From Acorus gramineus (lineage: Eukaryota; Streptophyta; Magnoliopsida; Acorales; Acoraceae), in NCBI GenBank assembly GCA_030737835.1, contig CM060847.1:21664433-21728432 (forward strand): a DNA stretch of 64,000 nt, written 5' to 3'. Both the position numbers and the translations under genes were made by a program. Below are positions 20,631 to 33,120 of this stretch, piece after piece (position 1 is the first letter of the stretch; every line of letters begins with the position of its first letter). A model generated the notes under the pieces. It did not search any database and was not told the origin of the DNA. It saw only the letters and a program-made list of their open reading frames with translations.

Positions 20631-22099
20631 ATATTGGAATGGAATAGGCCAGGCCACTGTCAAGGTGTGTGAAACCAGATAAGCTGGTCTGTATAATGTG
20701 TGTATTGACTTGCAAACATGAATATTTGGAATGTTGTATTTGAAACACAAATAATATAGAATTTGATATAATAGTGTTTTCTGTTTTCTTTGTTTCTAGT
20801 ATTAGGATCTTTTGATACTTCATATGTGCATACACAGATTAAATTGAGTTGAGTGGCTGTTTCAATAGTAAGGACTGAAAGTGAGTTCACAAAAGCTCTT
20901 GTGTGTGTGTGAACAAACACATCTTTCTTTGAATTTTTAGATTGTATAGATCATCATAATTCTAAGCTTTGTGGATATATTAGGAGGCAGTTCTGTAACC
21001 CATTTTACATGGAGATGTTCTTTTAGGGGGTTGAGATCAATTAGACAAAGTCTTGTGAGATGTCTTGCATTGTAATTGCAATTGGTCTATTCTTAAATGG
21101 CGCAAGTTAAAGGCCAGATCAGGGTGCCGTTAACCTAAATTTCTTTGATAGTTTAATCTTTTGTACCCTTTTATATTCAGTCTCTTGTTTACTAATAGAA
21201 ATTTGTTTTTTTGAGATGACACTTGTGAGAAAATGGAACAGTGAAAATGGAACAGTGTTGAAAAGAAGGATAAGTTATTGAACCACATAAAATATGTGTT
21301 CTATTGGGCAATTTATTTCTTTTCATTTCCATCATTTTTTTGGTTGATTAGAAAGAATGGAAATAATGATGGACCATATTTTGAGATTAGAAGGGACAAA
21401 AATCAACAGTGATCTATGTAATTGCCACTTAATTTCTTTGTTACACACAAAGAGAATCTTTGACTTGCCAAATGGTGTTTCTTGTATGATGAGTTCATCT
21501 TAAATACATTCACTAATCACTACTATCAAGAATTAAAGAAGCCAATCATGAAAGGTTCCACCAATGTGTGTGAAACCATTTTTTTTCAGGCATTGATACA
21601 AACAAGCACAAGAAGTTATAATACTTTTGGTGGCAACAAAGACTTGTATTAATATCAATACATAGCCACCTATGATTTATCTTTCTAAAAATCATACACA
21701 CATATAACTTTTATAAAAAGTAAAACATATACTGTAATAAATAGAATTATATTATTTATAGAAATATGAAATATTTCAACAAGGTGTTTATCTGAGTTGA
21801 AGGGGCTAATGAGGTGTGAGACTATATTTTGGACTATAAAAAATAACTGAATGTATAGTACTATTACACTCATTTTTTTTACAGTTCAAAATACATTCTC
21901 ATATATCTCAATAGCTCTTTCCATTCACTGTAACGAGGTATATATATTTTAAAAAAAAATTTATATATTTTAATAAATGATATCATTTAATTAATTGAAG
22001 TATATACTTCACATTTTATAAAAATATTTATCTCTTCTGCTCATCTAATTCATATTATATCTCGAATTTGATCTCCCGATAGCATATCTATCTTTCTTT

Positions 22100-22134
<35 letters not shown>

Positions 22135-22398
22135 AATCATTAGCTAAGGTAGATAATTTTTAAAAAATAAAAACTCGTGCAATCTATGTATATTGGACTA
22201 TAAAATGGATTGCATACTCAATTCTTTTATTTGGAACTGTAAAAAAATATAAGTGTAATAGAGCTAACATTTTTCATACCATAATGGTGTCCATATGAAT
22301 TAAGGCTCATGTATGACCCACTTCATTAGTCCAGAACCATGTACTTGACATGTGTATAAAACTAGTGTATGTATTAATATTAAAACTAGTGTACATAG
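20631..22398. other. 3' UTR and flank of OPR copy B, duplicated downstream of copy C
   Basis: 20640-20720 is the conserved OPR 3' UTR. From about 20850 to 22100 the sequence is a close duplicate of 48240-49250 (GGACTGAAAG.GAGT.CACAAAA, GGGGGTTGAGATC, GAATTTCTTTGATAGTTTAATC). Part of it (21410-21640) also recurs at 59310-59515 downstream of copy E. About 21840-22220 is the AT-rich MITE family, with a (TA)n run at 22101-22131. No gene is seen. Confidence 0.65.
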
Positions 22399-22524
22399 TG
22401 TTAAATGTATATATATGCTAGGGTTAAGGGTAGATTAGTCTTTTCCTTGTTTCCCTTTTTGTACTATAAATATTGGATACAAACCCTAATAATATGATTG
22501 ATTCATTCTTTTCATATTCTAACA
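22399..22524 (+). repeat. 5' LTR of the copia element
   Basis: 126 bp, TGTTAAATG...TTCTAACA. Contains a TATA-like TACTATAAATATTGG before the presumed transcription start. Nearly identical to the 3' LTR at 26919-27044. Confidence 0.93.
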
Positions 22525-22536
22525 TGGTATCAGAGC
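22525..22536 (+). promoter_or_regulatory. primer-binding site of the copia element (initiator tRNA-Met type)
   Basis: TGGTATCAGAGC begins directly at the end of the 5' LTR. This is the standard plant copia primer-binding site complementary to the 3' end of initiator methionine tRNA. Confidence 0.9.
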
Positions 22537-22555
22537 TTGAATCCAATTTTTTTCC

Positions 22556-23338
22556 TTGATTTTTTGTTGGCGATACTCTCTGTTCGGAGATCGTCCACGC
22601 TCCGCTGTCCGTCGTTCTGTTCGTGTCACCCGCGCGCAGCCCCGCGCAGCCCCGCCGCTGCCCCGCGCAGATCCGCTGCCCCCGCCGCTGCCCCGCGCAG
22701 ATCTGCTGCCCCCGCCTCAGCCCCGCCGCTGCCCCGCGCAGATCCGCTGCCCCTACCGCAGTAGCAGCCCCTGCCACCCTGCTGCGCCGTCCAGCGCCGC
22801 CCTGCCCCGCCCAGTCCCCCACGCGCGCACAGTCTGCGCCCTGCCCGCGCCCCTTTTGCGCCCTGCCCGTCCGCGCGCTGTGCCTGCGCCCCGTCTGCGC
22901 ACCGTCCGCGTCTGCCTGCGCGTCGTCTCGGAATTGCGTGATCAACGCGGATCCGCGCCGACCAGCCCGGATTTTCCAGGATCCTGTCCCGGATTCGGTC
23001 CCGGACAGCATCCCGGATCTCCCGGGAATTTATCCTGAGATCCTGTGCTTCGCGCCCGCGCGCGCCCGGCCCAGCTGCCCGACCTGGCTCCAGCGCCCGA
23101 CCCGGTTCCAGCGCCAGCTGCCCGACCCGGTTCCGCGACCCGACCCGGTTCCAGCGCCCGACCCGGATCCACGGCCCGACCCGTTTGTCGCTCCGTCATC
23201 GATCTTTCGGTATTTTCTTTATCCGGCCGCTACGGGCTCATTCGGACTCCAAATATAGTCATATTGGTACTCATTTTGATCAGCTTTTCGTGATCTACGC
23301 ATCTGTGACTGTTTTGGATCTATCAGATACTGTTTATT
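22556..23338 (+). other. GC-rich untranslated or vestigial leader of the copia element
   Basis: About 600 bp of C-rich sequence built of near-repeats such as GCCCCGCGCAGATCCGCTG, then GACCCGGTTCCAGCGCC units. It lies where a copia element should encode the capsid part of gag. Several frames stay open by composition alone and give Pro/Ala/Arg-rich peptides with no recognisable domain. It may be an acquired fragment or an expanded leader; no function is assigned. Confidence 0.5.
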
Positions 23339-26300
23339 TTGATCTATTGCTGTGCAAGTACTATGGATTGCAGATATTGTCACTCCTTTGGTCATGTGAC
23401 CCTCGATTGCCGCAAGTTGGCTAGAAAACGTGCTCGAGATGCCGCTTTCTCTTTATCAATCCAGTCGTCTACTCAATCTTCTCTTTGTCAGGATCAGATA
23501 TGTACATCAATTGCACCTCGCGTTGCTTCTGCTCAGTCACAGTTTACCACAGCTCACCTTATTGCACATTTAAAGGGGCTACAAGATCAATATCAACAGC
23601 TTTATGTTATGTTACGATCATTGACTGGTATAGATCTTTCTGGTTCTGTTCAGTCTGCTTCTACTCCCGTACCAGGTATACCGATTACCTCATGGGTTCT
23701 TGATTCTGGGGCTTCCCATCACATGACATCGGATGCATCGATTCTTGTTAATTGTACACCACTCCGTTCTCCTTCACTTATTCGCACTGCTGATGGTTCT
23801 CCTATGTCTGTCTCGAGCTCTGGCATTCTTTCTGATCATTCTCATCGATTTAATGTGCCAAATGTTTTGCATGTTCCTAAACTTTCCATGAGTTTGTTTT
23901 CTGTCAGTCAACTTGCTGACCTTGGTTATACGATCACATTTGATTCATCATCTTGTTCTGTTCAGGATCGACTTACTGGGAGACGGATTGGGACTGGGCG
24001 ACGACAAGGTGGACTCTATTACATGGATCAGCTTCATGTTCCTCTGCCTTCCGCTGCTTCTGTGCAGTTAGATACAAATTCCCCTTCCCCTTTCGATCTT
24101 TGGCATCGTCGTCTTGGTCATTTGTCTCAGCCTAGACTCCGATATCTTGTTAGCACCGGTGCATTAGGATCATTTTCTCGCACGGATCTTCAACCATGCG
24201 TGGGCTGTAAATTGGGTAAGACAGTGGCTCTTCCTTTCCCTTCCAGTTCGCATATTTCAGATTCTCCCTTTGATTTAGTTCATTCTGATATTTGGGGTCC
24301 GTCTCCTATTTTTTCAAAAGGGGGAAATCGATATTATGTCATTTTTATCGACGACTATTCTCGTTTCACTTGGATTTACCTTCTCTCTAGTCGTTCAGAT
24401 TTATTGCGTATTTATACTTCTTTTGCTACCATGGTTGAGACTCAATTTTCTCGTCGTATTAAGGTGTTACGCTCTGATTGTGGTGGTGAATATTGTTCTA
24501 AGGCTTTTAGTGAATATTTGACATCCCAAGGCACCCTTCCTCAGTTTTCCACTCCTTATGCTCATCAACAAAATGGCGTTGCTGAGCGTAAACACCGTCA
24601 CATCCTTGAGATGACTCGATCTTTACTTCTTTCTGCATCCGTCCCTGTTGAGTTTTGGGGTGAGGCAGTTCTCACAAGTGTGTATCTCATCAATCGCACT
24701 CCGTCATCTATTACTGGTGGTATCTCACCATCTGAGCGGCTTCACAATCAGCCACCTGATTATTCTCGTCTTCGTGTTTTTGGTTGCACATGTTTTGTTC
24801 TTCTTCCTCCCACTGAACGTACCAAGCTTTCTCCTCGTTCTGCTATGTGTGTTTTTCTTGGATACAGTATTCAACATAAGGGTTACAAGTGTTATGATCC
24901 TATTGCACGACGTCTTCGCATTTCTTGTCATGTCACATTTTGGGAGCATCATCCTTATTATGCTCTTCGCTCACCTCCGGCTCCACTTCCTCCGTCTACT
25001 GTTGATGACCTTATTTTTCTGGATTTCTCTACTCCTGAGTCATCCCCATCGTCTATCCCACCGGCTTCTATTCCTTCATCTGTCCCATCTACGACCTTGC
25101 CATCCCCTTCTTCGGATGATTCATGTGAGCCGAGTCCCCCTGTTGTTGCTCCTGCGCCTGATGTTGTTCAACCAGTAGTCGACCATGCCCCGGCAGTCGA
25201 CCCCGCATCAGCAGTCGACCATACACCAGCAGTCGACCCCGCACCGGTAGTCGATCCCGCACCAGTTGCTCCTCGTCGCAATCCGCCTCGCGCTCGTCGA
25301 CCTCCTCAACGACTCAGCTTGGTTGCCTCTGATTCTTTTTCTCCTAGTTTTCAGTGTTTTCTTTCAGCTGTTTCCACTCATTGGGAGCCCCAATCATATC
25401 GTGAGGCTGTCGGCATTCCAGAATGGGAAGGTGCTATGGCAGAGGAGCTTAGTGCATTACAACGCACTCATACGTGGAAAATTGTACCACTTCCTCCAGG
25501 GAAGACTCCTATCAGCTGTAAGTGGGTTTATAAGATCAAGACCAACTCTGATGGTTCGATTGAGCGTCACAAGGCTCGGTTGGTTGCCCGTGGTTTCACT
25601 CAGCAGCATGGTATTGATTATGATGAGACATTTGCTCCTGTAGCAAAGATGACAACTGTTCGTACTTTGATTTCTGTTGCTTCTGTTCGTCAATGGCCCA
25701 TTTATCAGCTTGATGTCAAGAACGCTTTTCTTCATGGTGATTTATCAGAGGAGGTTTACATGACTCCTCCTCCGGGTCTTCCTCATTCATCTGGTCATGT
25801 ATGCCATCTTCACCGCGCTCTCTATGGTCTCAAGCAGGCTCCTCGTGCTTGGTTCGCTCGATTCACTGATGCTATCTGTGCTGCTGGGTTTCTTCGAGTT
25901 CCTCTGACCCAGCTTTATTTGTTCACACCTCTGGTCCTCATCGTACTATCCTGCTGCTTTATGTTGATGACATGATCATCACCGGCGATGATTCGTCTCA
26001 TATACAGTCGGTCAAGCAACATCTTCAGCGTCAATTTGAGATGAAAGATCTTGGCAAACTTCGCTATTTTCTAGGCTTGGAAGTTGCTTCTGCTCCGCGT
26101 GGTTATCTTCTCTCCCAACGCAAGTATACTGCTGACTTGATCGACCGTGCCTGTCTAACTGATGATCGCATTTCTCCCACTCCTATTGAGCTTCATGCTA
26201 AGCTCCGGCCTGACGATGGAGAACCACTCTGATGTTACTCGTTATAGACAGCTTGTTGGAAGCCTCGTCTATCTCACTGTCACTCGTCCTGACATTGCCT

Positions 26301-26905
26301 ATGCTGTGCATATTGTCAGTCAGTTTGTCGCTGCCCCTCGTACTGTTCATTATGCAGCAGTTCTTCGGATTATACGCTATCTACGTGGCACTATATCTCG
26401 TGCTCTGCTGTTACCGTCTTCTTCTACTCTTGAACTTCGCGCTTATACTGATGCTGATTGGGCAGGAGATGTCACAGATCGAAAATCCACAACTGGTATA
26501 TGTGTCTTTCTTGGGGACTCTCTTATATCTTGGAAGGCCAAGAAACAAGACATTGTTTCTCGTTCGAGTGCTGAGGCCGAATATCGTGCTATGGCATCTG
26601 CTACTGCTGAGGTTGTTTGGCTTTGACGCCTTCTCTCTGACATGGGCGTCATTCTATCTGCGTCTACTCCTCTATATTGTGACAACAAGAGCGCCATTCA
26701 GATTGCTAGCAATCCAGTATTTCATGAACGTACGAAGCACATCGAGATCGATTGTCACTTCGTCCGTCATCATTTTATTGCGGGCACTATATCACTCCCA
26801 TATATTTCCTCTTCTCTTCAGTTATCAGATTTTTTCACAAAGTCTCATACACTTCAGCGGCATGGTTTCTTGTTGAGCAAACTCTCGGTGTATGATCCAC
26901 CATGA
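23339..26905 (+). pseudogene. copia gag(NC)-pol, with two frameshifts and one internal stop
   Basis: The first open stretch (23339-25975, 878 codons) starts with a CCHC zinc knuckle (C11, C14, H19, C24 of the frame), then protease DSGAS (about residue 122), the integrase zinc-finger start LWHRRLGH (about 255), the integrase D, D, E positions (about 316, 378, 415; GVAERKHR around the E), and reverse transcriptase (KWVYKIK about 728, YQLDVKNAF about 790). A frameshift near 25890-25930 puts the active-site YVDD (about 25957) in another frame. A second shift near 26215 returns to the first frame for RNase H (DADWAGD, SRSSAEAEYRA). A TGA at 26624-26626 interrupts it, and the natural end is at 26905. 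The capsid domain of gag is missing. No functional polyprotein can be made from this copy. Confidence 0.9.
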
Positions 26906-26918
26906 GTTTGAGGGGGGG
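26905..26918 (+). other. polypurine tract of the copia element
   Basis: GAGTTTGAGGGGGGG directly abuts the 3' LTR at 26919. It is the expected plus-strand priming site. Confidence 0.85.
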
Positions 26919-27044
26919 TGTTAAATGTATATATATGCTAGGGTTAAGGGTAGATTAGTCTTTTCCTTGTTTCCCTTTTTGTACTATAAATATTGGCTAC
27001 AAACCCTAATAATAGATTCGATTCATTCTTTTCATATTCTAACA
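26919..27044 (+). repeat. 3' LTR of the copia element
   Basis: 126 bp, same TG...CA ends as the 5' LTR. Differences are GGCTAC for GGATAC and a small shift around AATAGATTCG. Confidence 0.93.
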
Positions 27045-27049
27045 CATAG

Positions 27050-27324
27050 AACTAGTGGCTCCCATGTCTCGGCTTATAGTGTGTGGGAGAACGCAAAGGG
27101 ATTCGTTGTCTCCTGGGGATGCTTCTGCGGGTCCAAAGAGACTCCATTTTGATCGGTTTGTAAGAGCTCTTTGCCTCGCCGGGAGACTAATTTAAGTCTC
27201 TTAGTCTATCTTCATGCTTGTAGGCTTTTGTATCTGTCTTTTCCTTTCCTGGTGTGTACTACTTTTGAATTAATCAAAGAAGTAGCAGGTCTACCAGTTT
27301 CATTTTAAAAAAAAAAAAAAAAAA
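27050..27324 (+). mobile_element. 3' end of a LINE or processed retrocopy with poly(A)
   Basis: A GC-richer non-repeat block (GTGTGGGAGAACGC, CTCCTGGGGATGCTTCTGC) ends in a pyrimidine-rich 3' UTR-like stretch, TTTTGAATTAATCAAAG, and an A-run at 27307-27324. It interrupts a flank that is continuous near copy A (AAAACTAGTGTA...TATTAATGTTGAAAAAATTAA, 9100-9150). This suggests target-primed insertion of a truncated LINE. No reverse transcriptase motif is left. Confidence 0.45.
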
Positions 27325-27864
27325 TTCTCCTAATATTAATGTTGAAAAAAATTAAGAAACCAAGCTAACTGAATGTGAATGCATTGAAAGGGATGACCGC
27401 AATTGTCCAGATTCAAAATGGAAAATAAAAAAAGATCCAGCCCCCATTATTTTCAGTCACATGTGATGGTATTCAATGTAATAAATCACAAATTCGGTTC
27501 CCTTTTCCACAGGTATCTGAGATTCTGCATCCCTTTCACATATATATTCCCTGTATTGTCTTCTTTCCTTGTATAAGCACCACCTGAAAACTTAAAAATA
27601 GCATTGGTTTTTGAGAAGAGCAGAGGAGGTGAAACTGTCGAAAATACCACTCATGAACCCATATAAGATGGGCAAGTTTGATATCTTACAGGTCAGTTCA
27701 CCTCCATATACCACAATAGAGATTAATTGTTTAATTTATTTTCTCACAATATTTGATATTTTTGAACAGTTTTAATTGAATTATCTTCTGTAGGATTTTT
27801 AGGGATTTTTGCATTTTTACCCCCAATTAAATATTATTTTGTCATTCCATGAGTCAGTGCATCC

Positions 27865-28290
27865 TTTTTTTTTTTTTTTATAAAAGATAAGCATTCAGTC
27901 TTAATTATATTAAGAAAGGGAATGCCCAAAGTTTTAAAAACATACAAATTGCATACCATAAAGAAGCTACAGTATGACCCCATTGCAGGTGAGCTCGTAG
28001 AAGAGATATCTACAGCTCCTTGCGATACATACAACTCAAAATATTACACCTACTCCTCAACATGTAGAAAGCCCATAGGAAAGAAAATCGAACTTGCTCC
28101 GACGCAAACTGTACCCCAATCTTTTATGTGGTGTTTCACCATCTCCCTTACATTCTCCTACTTTGGTACCTCTGAATAGGAAGTGGTTACGCAAGATCCA
28201 CAAAGCCCAAAGAACAGCCAGTATAATAATTTGCGACACCTTGTTTTTTGCGCTCTTGTCCCCCCGGGTGTGAATATGCTTACAAGCTCT
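27865..28290 (-). mobile_element. 5'-truncated LINE fragment in intron 1 of OPR copy C
   Basis: The T-run at 27865-27879 is the poly(A) tail on the - strand. Upstream on that strand an open stretch (28239-28057) contains WALWILRNHFLFRG, which resembles the W..W..RN..F signature near the C terminus of plant LINE reverse transcriptases. Copy D (50190-50240) has the same intron without the insert, which delimits it. Confidence 0.6.
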
Positions 28291-28722
28291 CCCTTGGTTG
28301 CCGTGGTTAATTTTTAAATTAACATTTAAATTTATTTCTTTACAAATTGATCATATATTTGTTTCATTAATTTTTTTAAAAAAATTCTTTATTTCAAAAA
28401 CATGCATCCGACATGAAAGTTAGTTTTGTTCTCTTTATGTTTCATCACTTTAGTATTAGTTTTAAAACAAACTTATACATTTCTTTATTCTGATTTCCCT
28501 TCATATTTAATTAATATATATTTATTTTGTTTCTATTTTATAGGATATTTTTTTGTTAAAATGAATCCCAAGATTTAAAGAATTTATGTTGTTTACTTAT
28601 GCTTTTAAAACAAAAAAAATTGATATCATATTATCTTTTTTTTTTTTTTTTTGAACTATTGGGTTATAAAAAGGGATTGCATGCTCAGTTCTTTAATTTG
28701 GAACTGTAAAAAAAAAAAAAAG

Positions 28723-29030
28723 GAAAATGATACGTCCAGCCCCCATTGCAGCCTCAATTGCAATTTACACCGTATTTCTTTTTTTTTAATTTATACACTT
28801 TCCCTTTGGAGTGTATACTGTTATTTGAAATGAAGTATATATTGAAATACAATAGCATAATTTTTTCACTTTTAAAAAATAAAAATAAAAATTTTGTCCA
28901 TACACAGTGATAGAACCCCATGTACTATGATAGCGTATTATATGCTATACTAGTGAGTGTATCAACACTCCAAAAAAATTAGTGTAACATAGCAACATTT
29001 TTCATACCATAATGGTGTCCAGGTATATAA
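28723..29030. mobile_element. MITE-like element with Mutator-like end motif
   Basis: Starts GGAAAATGATACGTCCAGCC followed by CATTGCAGCC. This closely resembles the left end of the large Mutator-like element (GGAAAATGATATACTCAGCC at 29958). The interior has TACTATGATAGCGTATTATATGC. Related starts occur at about 46265, 50645 and 51041. Confidence 0.45.
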
Positions 29031-29098
29031 ATTTTTAAAACGTGTGCAATTTGCATTTTAAATTATAAAATGGATTGTGTGCTCACTTCTTTTATTTG

Positions 29099-29690
29099 CA
29101 GCGGCGGAGCCAGAATTTAAAACAAGGGGAGGCTAGGGGCAAAGAAACTTAGAATAAAAAATGAAAAGTATTTATAAAAAAAATATAAATATATAAAAAA
29201 ATGATAATTTGAAATAAAAATGACAGGAGAATGACAAAATCTTTGAGTCCAAAATTTTGATTTTTCAATACCTCAAAACTAGAGATAAAAAAAATTCTCG
29301 AAAAACAAAGCTTTTCACAAAATTTGAAAAAAAAAAAGTAAAACACAAATACACGACTCCAAATCTTAAAAATTTCAATTGATATTGATACACTAGGTCC
29401 ATTTTTTTAGCCCTATTTGAAATTGTCATGACTAACATATTATACAAAATTGATTAACATATACATACTTCTCTATCTATGTATACACTATCATTAAAAG
29501 AATATAAATATATGCATTCTATTCATATAAGTATGCATCTTATTTTTCATAAATGAATACTTCATTATTTAGGTAAATACTTTACAAAAATTCAAAATAT
29601 GTGCGAACTGTAAAAGAAATGAAACACTACATTTTTAAATTTCAATACTAACTTCATTACAATACGGACTAAGTAGTGTATCAATTGTCT
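29099..29690. mobile_element. hAT-like fragment (left end)
   Basis: CAGCGGCGGAGCCAG at 29099 is a very common terminus of plant hAT elements. It interrupts a sequence (CTTCTTTTATTTG) that is continuous in copy D at 50983. No coding sequence is left and the right end was not found, so the end coordinate is only where the next MITE begins. Confidence 0.4.
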
Positions 29691-29940
29691 TATTTCACAC
29701 AATTTTTTTTTAGCCCCAATTTCAGTCTCATATGCGTCAATAGAAAATAACTGAAAAATATACTCACATTAATGAGATATATGTTTTGATAAAAAAAATT
29801 TTCACATTTTCTATAAAAAAAATTTGAGCATATGCTTCATTTATTGTAAAATCGTATACCTTATTAAATGAGATATACTATTTTTAAAAAATTTAAAATA
29901 TTTATAGACGGGATTTGGGACTAAAAAAATGACTATACAT
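29690..29940. mobile_element. AT-rich MITE-family copy next to the Mutator-like element
   Basis: Carries CATTAATGAGATATATGTTTTG and CCTTATTAAATGAGATATAC blocks of the dispersed family also seen at 44510, 49010, 56450 and 60225. Confidence 0.45.
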
Positions 29941-30111
29941 AACGGTATCCTTTTTTTAATGGAAAATGATATACTCAGCCCCGAATGCAGCCCGGCTCAC
30001 AGTCTCCACCTCAGCAATCTGACGTGGCAGGATCTGACGTGGCTTTTCTCTGCTTTCTTTATTTTCGGGGGGATAAATTTTGAATTTCAAAACTCTCTGA
30101 CACATCAATTA

Positions 30112-30112
30112 A

Positions 30113-30190
<78 letters not shown>
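30112..30190. repeat. (AT)n microsatellite, about 79 bp
   Basis: Uninterrupted TA/AT dinucleotides followed by CT and CA runs to about 30228, near the left end of the Mutator-like element. Confidence 0.95.
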
Positions 30191-30193
<3 letters not shown>

Positions 30194-30229
30194 CCTCTCT
30201 CTCTCTCACTCACTCACACACACACACGA

Positions 30230-31577
30230 ACTCACCAAATCACACTTCTTTCCTCTCTCCTATTTCTTCTTCTTCTCCGAATGGATATGTTTCTTCTTGT
30301 TCTCTCTTCATTTCGCTTCATTGTATGTATGTTGTTCTTTTCTTTATATATGTTGGTCTTTTTTTATTTTTTTGTATTACATGCAGTGTTTTTTGATATT
30401 CCGAGAAAACATCAGCTCTCAATTTATGATGCATATTTGTGTTAAGTGTGGTAAGTAGTTGTGGTGTTATGAAATTTTTTTTTCCTATTGGATGCAACAT
30501 ATGCAGCATGTATATATGTTCTTGTAAGAAGAACGTTTTCCCCTATTTGATGCGTTGTTTTATGGTTTCCTTTAAGATTTTTTTGGGATACAAACTATAT
30601 ATACAAATTTTTCCTTTTCTATTTGATTGTAGTATATTTTAGAGTTTCTTTTGTTTTTAGAGTTTGTCTTACGTTTTTTTTTATTCTTTTTAACATCCAA
30701 TTGATACACTATTTGAAAATATATTAGTTATATAGACTATTTGAAATTATGTTAGTAATAGCATAGTGTATACATTTCTATGATTGCATATACTTTATTC
30801 ATTTAGATTCAGTGTATTTATAGAAGAGTACGTTGGTTTAATCTAACATAGCACATGCTGTGCTAATGTAGCGTATACACTGTTATATAAATATAAGTGG
30901 TTAATATTATTTTAATATTATTTTGGATTCTCTAAAAAGCTGTGAGATTTGATTTGATGGCTAATAAATGGAGTGCACCGGGTGGGCTTCCACGTGTACG
31001 GCGCGACTCGTCAACCGATGGGATAATAAATGCCGACGTCATATCAACATTCCGTGGTAGTGAAGTATATGCGAGGCTATCGCAGTACATACTTCATTGG
31101 TTTTCAAAAATATTATTTTATATAAAAATTCGGATTTTGAAAAATTAAGAGTAATCATTGCCTTTGATTTGAAAACTGAGACTTGAAAAGGCGTCACTTT
31201 GGTAACACTTGTACACCCACTAAGTTTGGAAATTACTCTATTGTCCTTCCTAACATAGTATATGCAATGTTAAGGTAGTATGTGCTAAGGGCAATTTTGT
31301 CATTTGAATTTTTATTACGTATAAAACGCTATTCTTAGCGCATACTGCTTCTTACCTCGCTCGATTGCTCTTCTTAATCGTCTCTTTCTCTTAAATCCTT
31401 TGAATTTACACTGCGACTTTCAATTCCACATCACCCACAAAAAATCACTCTAATGGCTGGAAAGGAGAAGATGACAATGGAGGGGGAGATAAGGACATGT
31501 TGCTAATGTCGTATACTATGTTTTTTAATATGGTTTTGGTTTTTTCCTGAAAATATGTTGCTTATTTTGTTTGACAG
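30230..31577 (+). other. left non-coding part of the Mutator-like element, possible leader of the ULP1-like gene
   Basis: Mostly AT-rich and non-coding. Pairs of the 20-bp repeat occur near 30847-30886 and 31250-31290. A short GC-richer block at 30957-31075 (GGTGGGCTTCCACGTGTACGG) is not recognised. A plausible first exon begins at an ATG at 31453 (MAGKEKMTMEGE). An intron acceptor at 31575-31577 precedes the recognisable coding exon. Confidence 0.4.
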
Positions 31578-32300
31578 TGCAAACTAAAATGGGTTAAAGC
31601 TTCAGGCAAGCCCATCCAGTCGCGTTGTACCACCTCTCGTCTGATTGATCTCATGCGAGACATGGGACTACAGAATTCTCCATTCCATCTAGAATCCATC
31701 CGAGCCACCCCGTTCGGACATTTCATTCATATCCCTGCCGTTGTGCAGGAGAACTGTCTCCTTGAGACAATTCTAAGTTTCTATGACTCGAATCACGATG
31801 TTTTCGTGGTTAGAGGAAAGGAACTTCGCTTTTTACCGGAGCATGTTTCCGCAATCCCCGGCTTGTCTAGCCGAGAGGCGCCAAAGAGCACCAGTAAAAA
31901 GTCCCCCAGCTCTCCCTTTTATAGGGAGTATTTCACTTTTCATGGTCAAAAGTACCTTGTCCGACCATTGATTGAGAAACACATGCGGGAGCTTATCCGC
32001 AACACAGACGAGAAGTCCGTGAGGGACTTCACGAAACTATTTATTCTCCATATTTTCTCTAGTATCCTGTTCATCAGGGCGAACTATTCATGTCCACTAG
32101 AGTACGCCGACATCGTTAATGATCTTGATCACCTCGGCGACTATGCGTGGGCCAAAACAGTCCATGCGGATGTGGTTTCTGCTATCATGAAATGCGCGAA
32201 GGTGGTCCAGCGCCCTGAAGGTTGGAATGGGAAGGGCTATTTCTGTGCATGTGCCGTAGTCCTCAACGTAAGTGTATTTATTTTAAGTTTTTGGTGTGTG

Positions 32301-32400
32301 CATAGCGTATACAATTATAATATAGCGTATACTAATCTAACATAGTATATACTATTCTAACATAGCATATACTATTCTAACATAGCGTGTACTGTTCTAA
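32301..32400 (+). repeat. 20-bp phased array 1 (intron of ULP1-like gene)
   Basis: Five units with the consensus CATAGCGTATACTRTTCTAA, each exactly 20 bp from the next, fill the small intron 32268-32409. Confidence 0.85.
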
Positions 32401-33120
32401 CATTTTTAGGCCTGGTTCTATGAGCATGTGCGCATCGCTCAACCTCAGCTGGGGTGGCCCAAGATCCACCGGTGGGCTACGAAGGGGTTTGCCAGGACCC
32501 ATATGTACTCCGCACTCATTAACAGTCTACGGGACTCAGACATTTTGGAAAAAATGGTGTTCGAAGCCAATGAGCTCTCATATCTCGAGGATGAAGCTAT
32601 CTCGACTGCCACTAGGGGAGGACTACAATCCCTGCCCCAACCCCCGCCTCAACCACCGGCAACAGATGAGATGGAGGCGTTGAGAAGAAAGTTGGAGGAG
32701 CTCACTGCCACCATCAACTTATTGATGGCCGAACGACGTGCAAGCTCTCCGTAGAAAAACCAAGAACAACAGCTTGTGCCCCTCAAAAAGAACCATCCTC
32801 AGGCCAAGCAGCCGTGACGTTCCCCAAAGAAGGGTCACAAAAGGAAGGAGCCAGAGCACAATATTGAGGTAGCCGATAAGCAAAAAAAAAGAAACCAACA
32901 CAAAAGGTACGTGTTACCAATTAGATCAGAAAATGTAGTATAAACTTATTTAACGACTGTTGTATTTTTAACTGAAATGTAATTTACTTATTACAGCCAG
33001 AACAGAATACCGATGAATATTTCATGCAGAACATGTGAGGGGATGTGCAAGTAGATCATCCCTCGAATTCTGTTTCCGGTAGGACGACCTCAATCGGAGC
33101 TTCAATATCTGTGACGTCTC

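Larger units (their letters stand above)
22399..27044 (+). mobile_element. Ty1/copia LTR retrotransposon, near complete, pol broken
   Basis: 4646 bp bounded by 5-bp target duplications CATAG (22394-22398 and 27045-27049). Two LTRs of 126 bp, a primer-binding site directly after the 5' LTR and a G-rich polypurine tract before the 3' LTR are present. Protease, integrase, reverse transcriptase and RNase H occur in copia order (integrase before reverse transcriptase). The LTRs differ by about one substitution and two single-base indels, so insertion is fairly recent. The gag capsid region is absent. The element is non-autonomous as it stands. Confidence 0.93.

Noticed and set aside
22424-23258. 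Open frames of 82-211 codons in five frames
   Set aside because: They come from the GC-rich leader of the copia element. Being open in five frames at once indicates composition, not selection.
24648-25178. Open frames of 60-176 codons overlapping pol of the copia element
   Set aside because: These are frame shadows of the conserved integrase and reverse transcriptase coding sequence, with hydrophobic low-information peptides.
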